A DNA stretch of 64,000 nucleotides from Thiobacillus denitrificans DSM 12475. GTDB taxonomy: Bacteria; Pseudomonadota; Gammaproteobacteria; Burkholderiales; Thiobacillaceae. Under the pieces are notes generated by a model. That model did not search any database and was not told the DNA's origin. It worked only from the letters and a program-made list of their open reading frames with translations. Of this stretch, positions 63,647-64,000 are shown one piece after another. The stretch spans positions 1 to 64,000 of the forward strand of contig NZ_AQWL01000011.1 of assembly GCF_000376425.1 (NCBI RefSeq), in the 5' to 3' direction. How positions within the stretch are numbered: the stretch's first letter is position 1; each line of letters starts with the position of its first letter. The position numbers were made by a program, and so were the translations under genes.

Positions 63647-64000
63647 CTATGCGGGGTGCAGGGTCTCGATGGGACTGACCACCTCGCGCAGGATGTCGGT
63701 GGCGACCTGAGCATACAGTGCGGTGGTCTCGAGCTTCTTGTGTCCGAGCAGAACCTGGATCACCCGGATATCCACCTTGGCTTCCAGCAGGTGGGTGGCG
63801 AAGCTGTGACGCAGCGTATGCATGGAGACGCGCTTGTCGATGCCCGCTGCGTCTGCTGCGGCATGGATGGCCCGGTTGAGCTGACGGGTGCTGAGCGGGT
63901 CGATCGGATCGAGGCCCGGAAACAGCCAGCCGCCATCGAGCATCCTGCCCTGGGCACGCGCGACCCGCCACCAGCTGCGCAGGCGCTTGAGCAGCACCGG
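63647..64000 (-). CDS. Tyrosine recombinase accompanying IS91 element (3' part)
   Basis: About 117 residues of the C-terminal catalytic domain are present, with H-x-x-R in MHTLRHSFATHLLE, His in LLGHKKLETT and Tyr in TALYAQVA. The protein continues past the window edge. It is an XerC/D-like integrase of about 300 residues in complete copies, generally found directly upstream of IS91-type transposases. A GTG at 63,997 is an internal codon, not a start. Confidence 0.85.
   Translation of the reverse strand, partial: PVLLKRLRSWWRVARAQGRMLDGGWLFPGLDPIDPLSTRQLNRAIHAAADAAGIDKRVSMHTLRHSFATHLLEAKVDIRVIQVLLGHKKLETTALYAQVATDILREVVSPIETLHPA

Larger units (their letters stand above)
60418..64000. mobile_element. 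tRNA-Ser-associated genomic island, left part
   Basis: Immediately after the tRNA-Ser 3' end come a P4-type integrase, an ISL3-family remnant and an IS91-family element, a standard integrated-island edge. The 3' end of the tRNA (from cgagggttcgaatccctccg) would be the core of attL; the second copy must lie right of the window. Gene content and GC skew change here relative to lysC. Confidence 0.75.
62441..64000 (-). mobile_element. IS91-family element (transposase plus companion recombinase, right part cut by window)
   Basis: A Y2 transposase at 62,441-63,637 and a tyrosine recombinase ending at 63,647 lie in tandem on the minus strand, 9 bp apart, as in many IS91-family elements. The element extends beyond 64,000 upstream, and probably somewhat below 62,441 downstream. 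No terminal sequence could be defined with confidence. Confidence 0.6.

Overview
The window is high-GC chromosomal DNA of a Gram-negative proteobacterium, most likely a betaproteobacterium of the Thiobacillus/Nitrosomonadales type. That placement is inference: it rests on gene order and protein flavour (lolC-lolD-comEC, the SH3-M48-CHASE2 cyclase operon, a reduced Mla-type operon, UbiB, RlmD). No rRNA gene is present to confirm it. The core chromosome runs from about 10.76 to 60.4 kb and is flanked by two mobile regions.

Left mobile region (1 to ~10,755). An integrative element has inserted into the competence gene comEC, leaving its first ~358 codons at 10,756-11,830. The right end of the element carries a four-gene leftward operon: three tyrosine-recombinase-family proteins (423, about 670-711 and 742 aa) and a coiled-coil/P-loop protein. 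The layout recalls Tn554-like and 'gamma-mobile-trio'-type elements. Its cargo is the most interesting part of the window. A HEPN-domain protein is followed by a sigma-factor-like / unknown / ImmA-IrrE-peptidase trio, and divergent from the trio is a DUF2188 - ubiquitin-like - E2-like operon. The next gene of that operon looks like a JAB/E1-type protein and is cut after ~30 codons by an IS30-family insertion sequence that runs off the left edge.

Core region. 10.8-17.6 kb: lolC, lolD, a YjbQ-type protein, rimO, a ZIP transporter. 17.7-26.7 kb: DinG/YoaA-type helicase, hydrolase, GGDEF-EAL protein, ubiB, NlpC/P60 protein. 26.7-33 kb: Fe(III) transporter fbpABC with an upstream Fur-like site, followed by a hybrid histidine kinase. 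33-36 kb: a DUF302 protein, a HIT-like phosphorylase, a frameshifted secreted-protein gene and a tautomerase. 36-40.5 kb: an overlapping operon of SH3 protein, M48 protease, CHASE2 adenylate cyclase and class II cyclic-nucleotide phosphodiesterase. 40.5-43.4 kb: an MlaE/MlaD-type lipid transport operon whose ATPase subunit lacks the P-loop. 43.7-50.8 kb: an SCP2-like protein, then a MarR regulator divergent from a complete RND efflux operon. 50.9-60.3 kb: a dioxygenase, a SlyD-type PPIase, pgi, a DUF4139 protein, an HDOD protein, an exonuclease, rlmD and lysC.

Right mobile region (60,324-64,000). tRNA-Ser(GCU) is followed by a P4-type integrase, an ISL3-family transposase remnant and an IS91-family transposase with its companion tyrosine recombinase, which runs off the right edge.
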